Shown here piece by piece: positions 63,616 to 64,000 of a stretch of 64,000 bases of DNA. Numbering within the stretch: position 1 is the first letter of the stretch; every line of letters begins with the position of its first letter. The notes below the pieces were generated by a model. It did not search any database and had not been told where the DNA came from. It saw only the letters and a program-made list of their open reading frames with translations. Made by a program: the position numbers and the translations under genes. This DNA comes from Herbaspirillum sp. GW103 (GTDB lineage Bacteria; Pseudomonadota; Gammaproteobacteria; Burkholderiales; Burkholderiaceae_D), in contig NZ_AJVC01000003.1 of assembly GCF_000261365.1 (NCBI RefSeq), positions 1,426,001 through 1,490,000 on the forward strand. Direction: 5' to 3'.

Positions 63616-64000
63616 GCGGCATCCTTGTTCTTCTTGACCACGCGGAAGAGGTGCGTGAAGTCCTTGGAGTACAGACTGGATTCGGCCACCTGCTCCTTGT
63701 TCAGCGCGGCACCGACCAGCATCATGGTGGTGAGATTCCACTCCCCGCGCTTGTTCTCTTCCAGCACCTTGTCGAGCCGGCCCTGATAGACGCGCTGCTC
63801 CGGCCAGGTGGCGCGATAGACCAGCGTGACGGGCGTCTCGGGGGGATAGTGCAGCAGCAGGTCGGTGACGATCTTCTTCAGGTGCGGCCCGGACAGGAAG
63901 ATGCACATGGTCGCCCGGTGCGCGGCCAGCGAGGCAATCGATTCCGATTCGGGCACCGCCGAGGCACGGCCCGAGACACGGGTCAGAATCACGCTCTGCG
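63612..64000 (-). CDS. cobM: Precorrin-4 C11-methyltransferase CobM, 5' end outside window
   Basis: The last 129 or so residues of a SAM-dependent tetrapyrrole methylase. The visible part contains MCIFLSGPHLKKIV, PVTLVYRATWPEQRVYQG and NLTTMMLVGAAL, the C-terminal half of CobM/CbiF, ending YSKDFTHLFRV and a Lys-rich tail. The N-terminal SAM-binding loop lies past the right edge. It is the most upstream cobalamin gene visible. Confidence 0.88.
   Translation of the reverse strand, partial: QSVILTRVSGRASAVPESESIASLAAHRATMCIFLSGPHLKKIVTDLLLHYPPETPVTLVYRATWPEQRVYQGRLDKVLEENKRGEWNLTTMMLVGAALNKEQVAESSLYSKDFTHLFRVVKKNKDAA

Overview
The window is a GC-rich chromosomal segment, densely coded on both strands. 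It looks like a betaproteobacterium of the Oxalobacteraceae, most likely Herbaspirillum or a close relative. That assignment is inference from gene content and protein style (tig-clpP-clpX-lon order, RegBA redox system, hpnCDE, DUF4936, and an aerobic-type cobalamin operon containing bluB and a cobJ-cobK fusion); no rRNA or other taxonomic marker is present. I see no insertion sequences, prophage or CRISPR array.

Layout. 1-6100 (minus): protein quality-control cluster tig, clpP, clpX and the start of lon, with two clear terminators and a good tig promoter. 6200-7353: creA, a DUF1653 gene and tRNA-Leu(TAG). 7805-9868: a secreted-type RTX protein with a cysteine-protease-like core between two calcium-binding repeat blocks. 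10124-14652: squalene synthesis genes hpnC, hpnD and hpnE, interrupted by an HDOD gene. 14803-24678: lldD, an ankyrin protein, tatD, regA and regB, holB, tmk and mltG, then ygfZ, a DUF4936 gene and an NRDE gene, followed by a candidate small RNA with an anti-Shine-Dalgarno loop. 24870-32093: a DJ-1/PfpI protein with a divergent LysR regulator, dctA, a chemoreceptor, a small operon (Dabb protein, thioesterase, GNAT) and another LysR regulator. 32252-36962: phnX, then an MFS transporter, an FGGY kinase and a GlpP-like antiterminator behind their own promoter and a perfect 23-bp palindrome. 36987-40353: a DUF3141 hydrolase and a second HDOD protein.

40366-53373 is a nitrogen-scavenging island. 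One minus-strand operon encodes a five-part urea/short-chain-amide ABC transporter (urtABCDE type), aliphatic amidase, formamidase and an FmdB zinc ribbon. Divergent from it is an 1145-residue protein fusing an NCS1-type permease, an eight-cysteine segment, a histidine kinase and a receiver, followed by an overlapping LuxR-type response regulator gene. Two copies of a TACGT...ACGTA motif lie in the 502-bp divergent region. This putative permease-sensor and its target operon are the most interesting system in the window. A 118-bp tandem duplication at the urtB/urtC junction is the most striking DNA-level oddity.

53444-64000 (minus) is a tightly overlapping cobalamin operon: cobM (5' end outside the window), cbiG, cobJ-cobK fusion, cobW, cobO, cobB, bluB, cobU, cbiB, cobC and cobQ. 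Its promoter and any cobalamin riboswitch would lie beyond the right edge.
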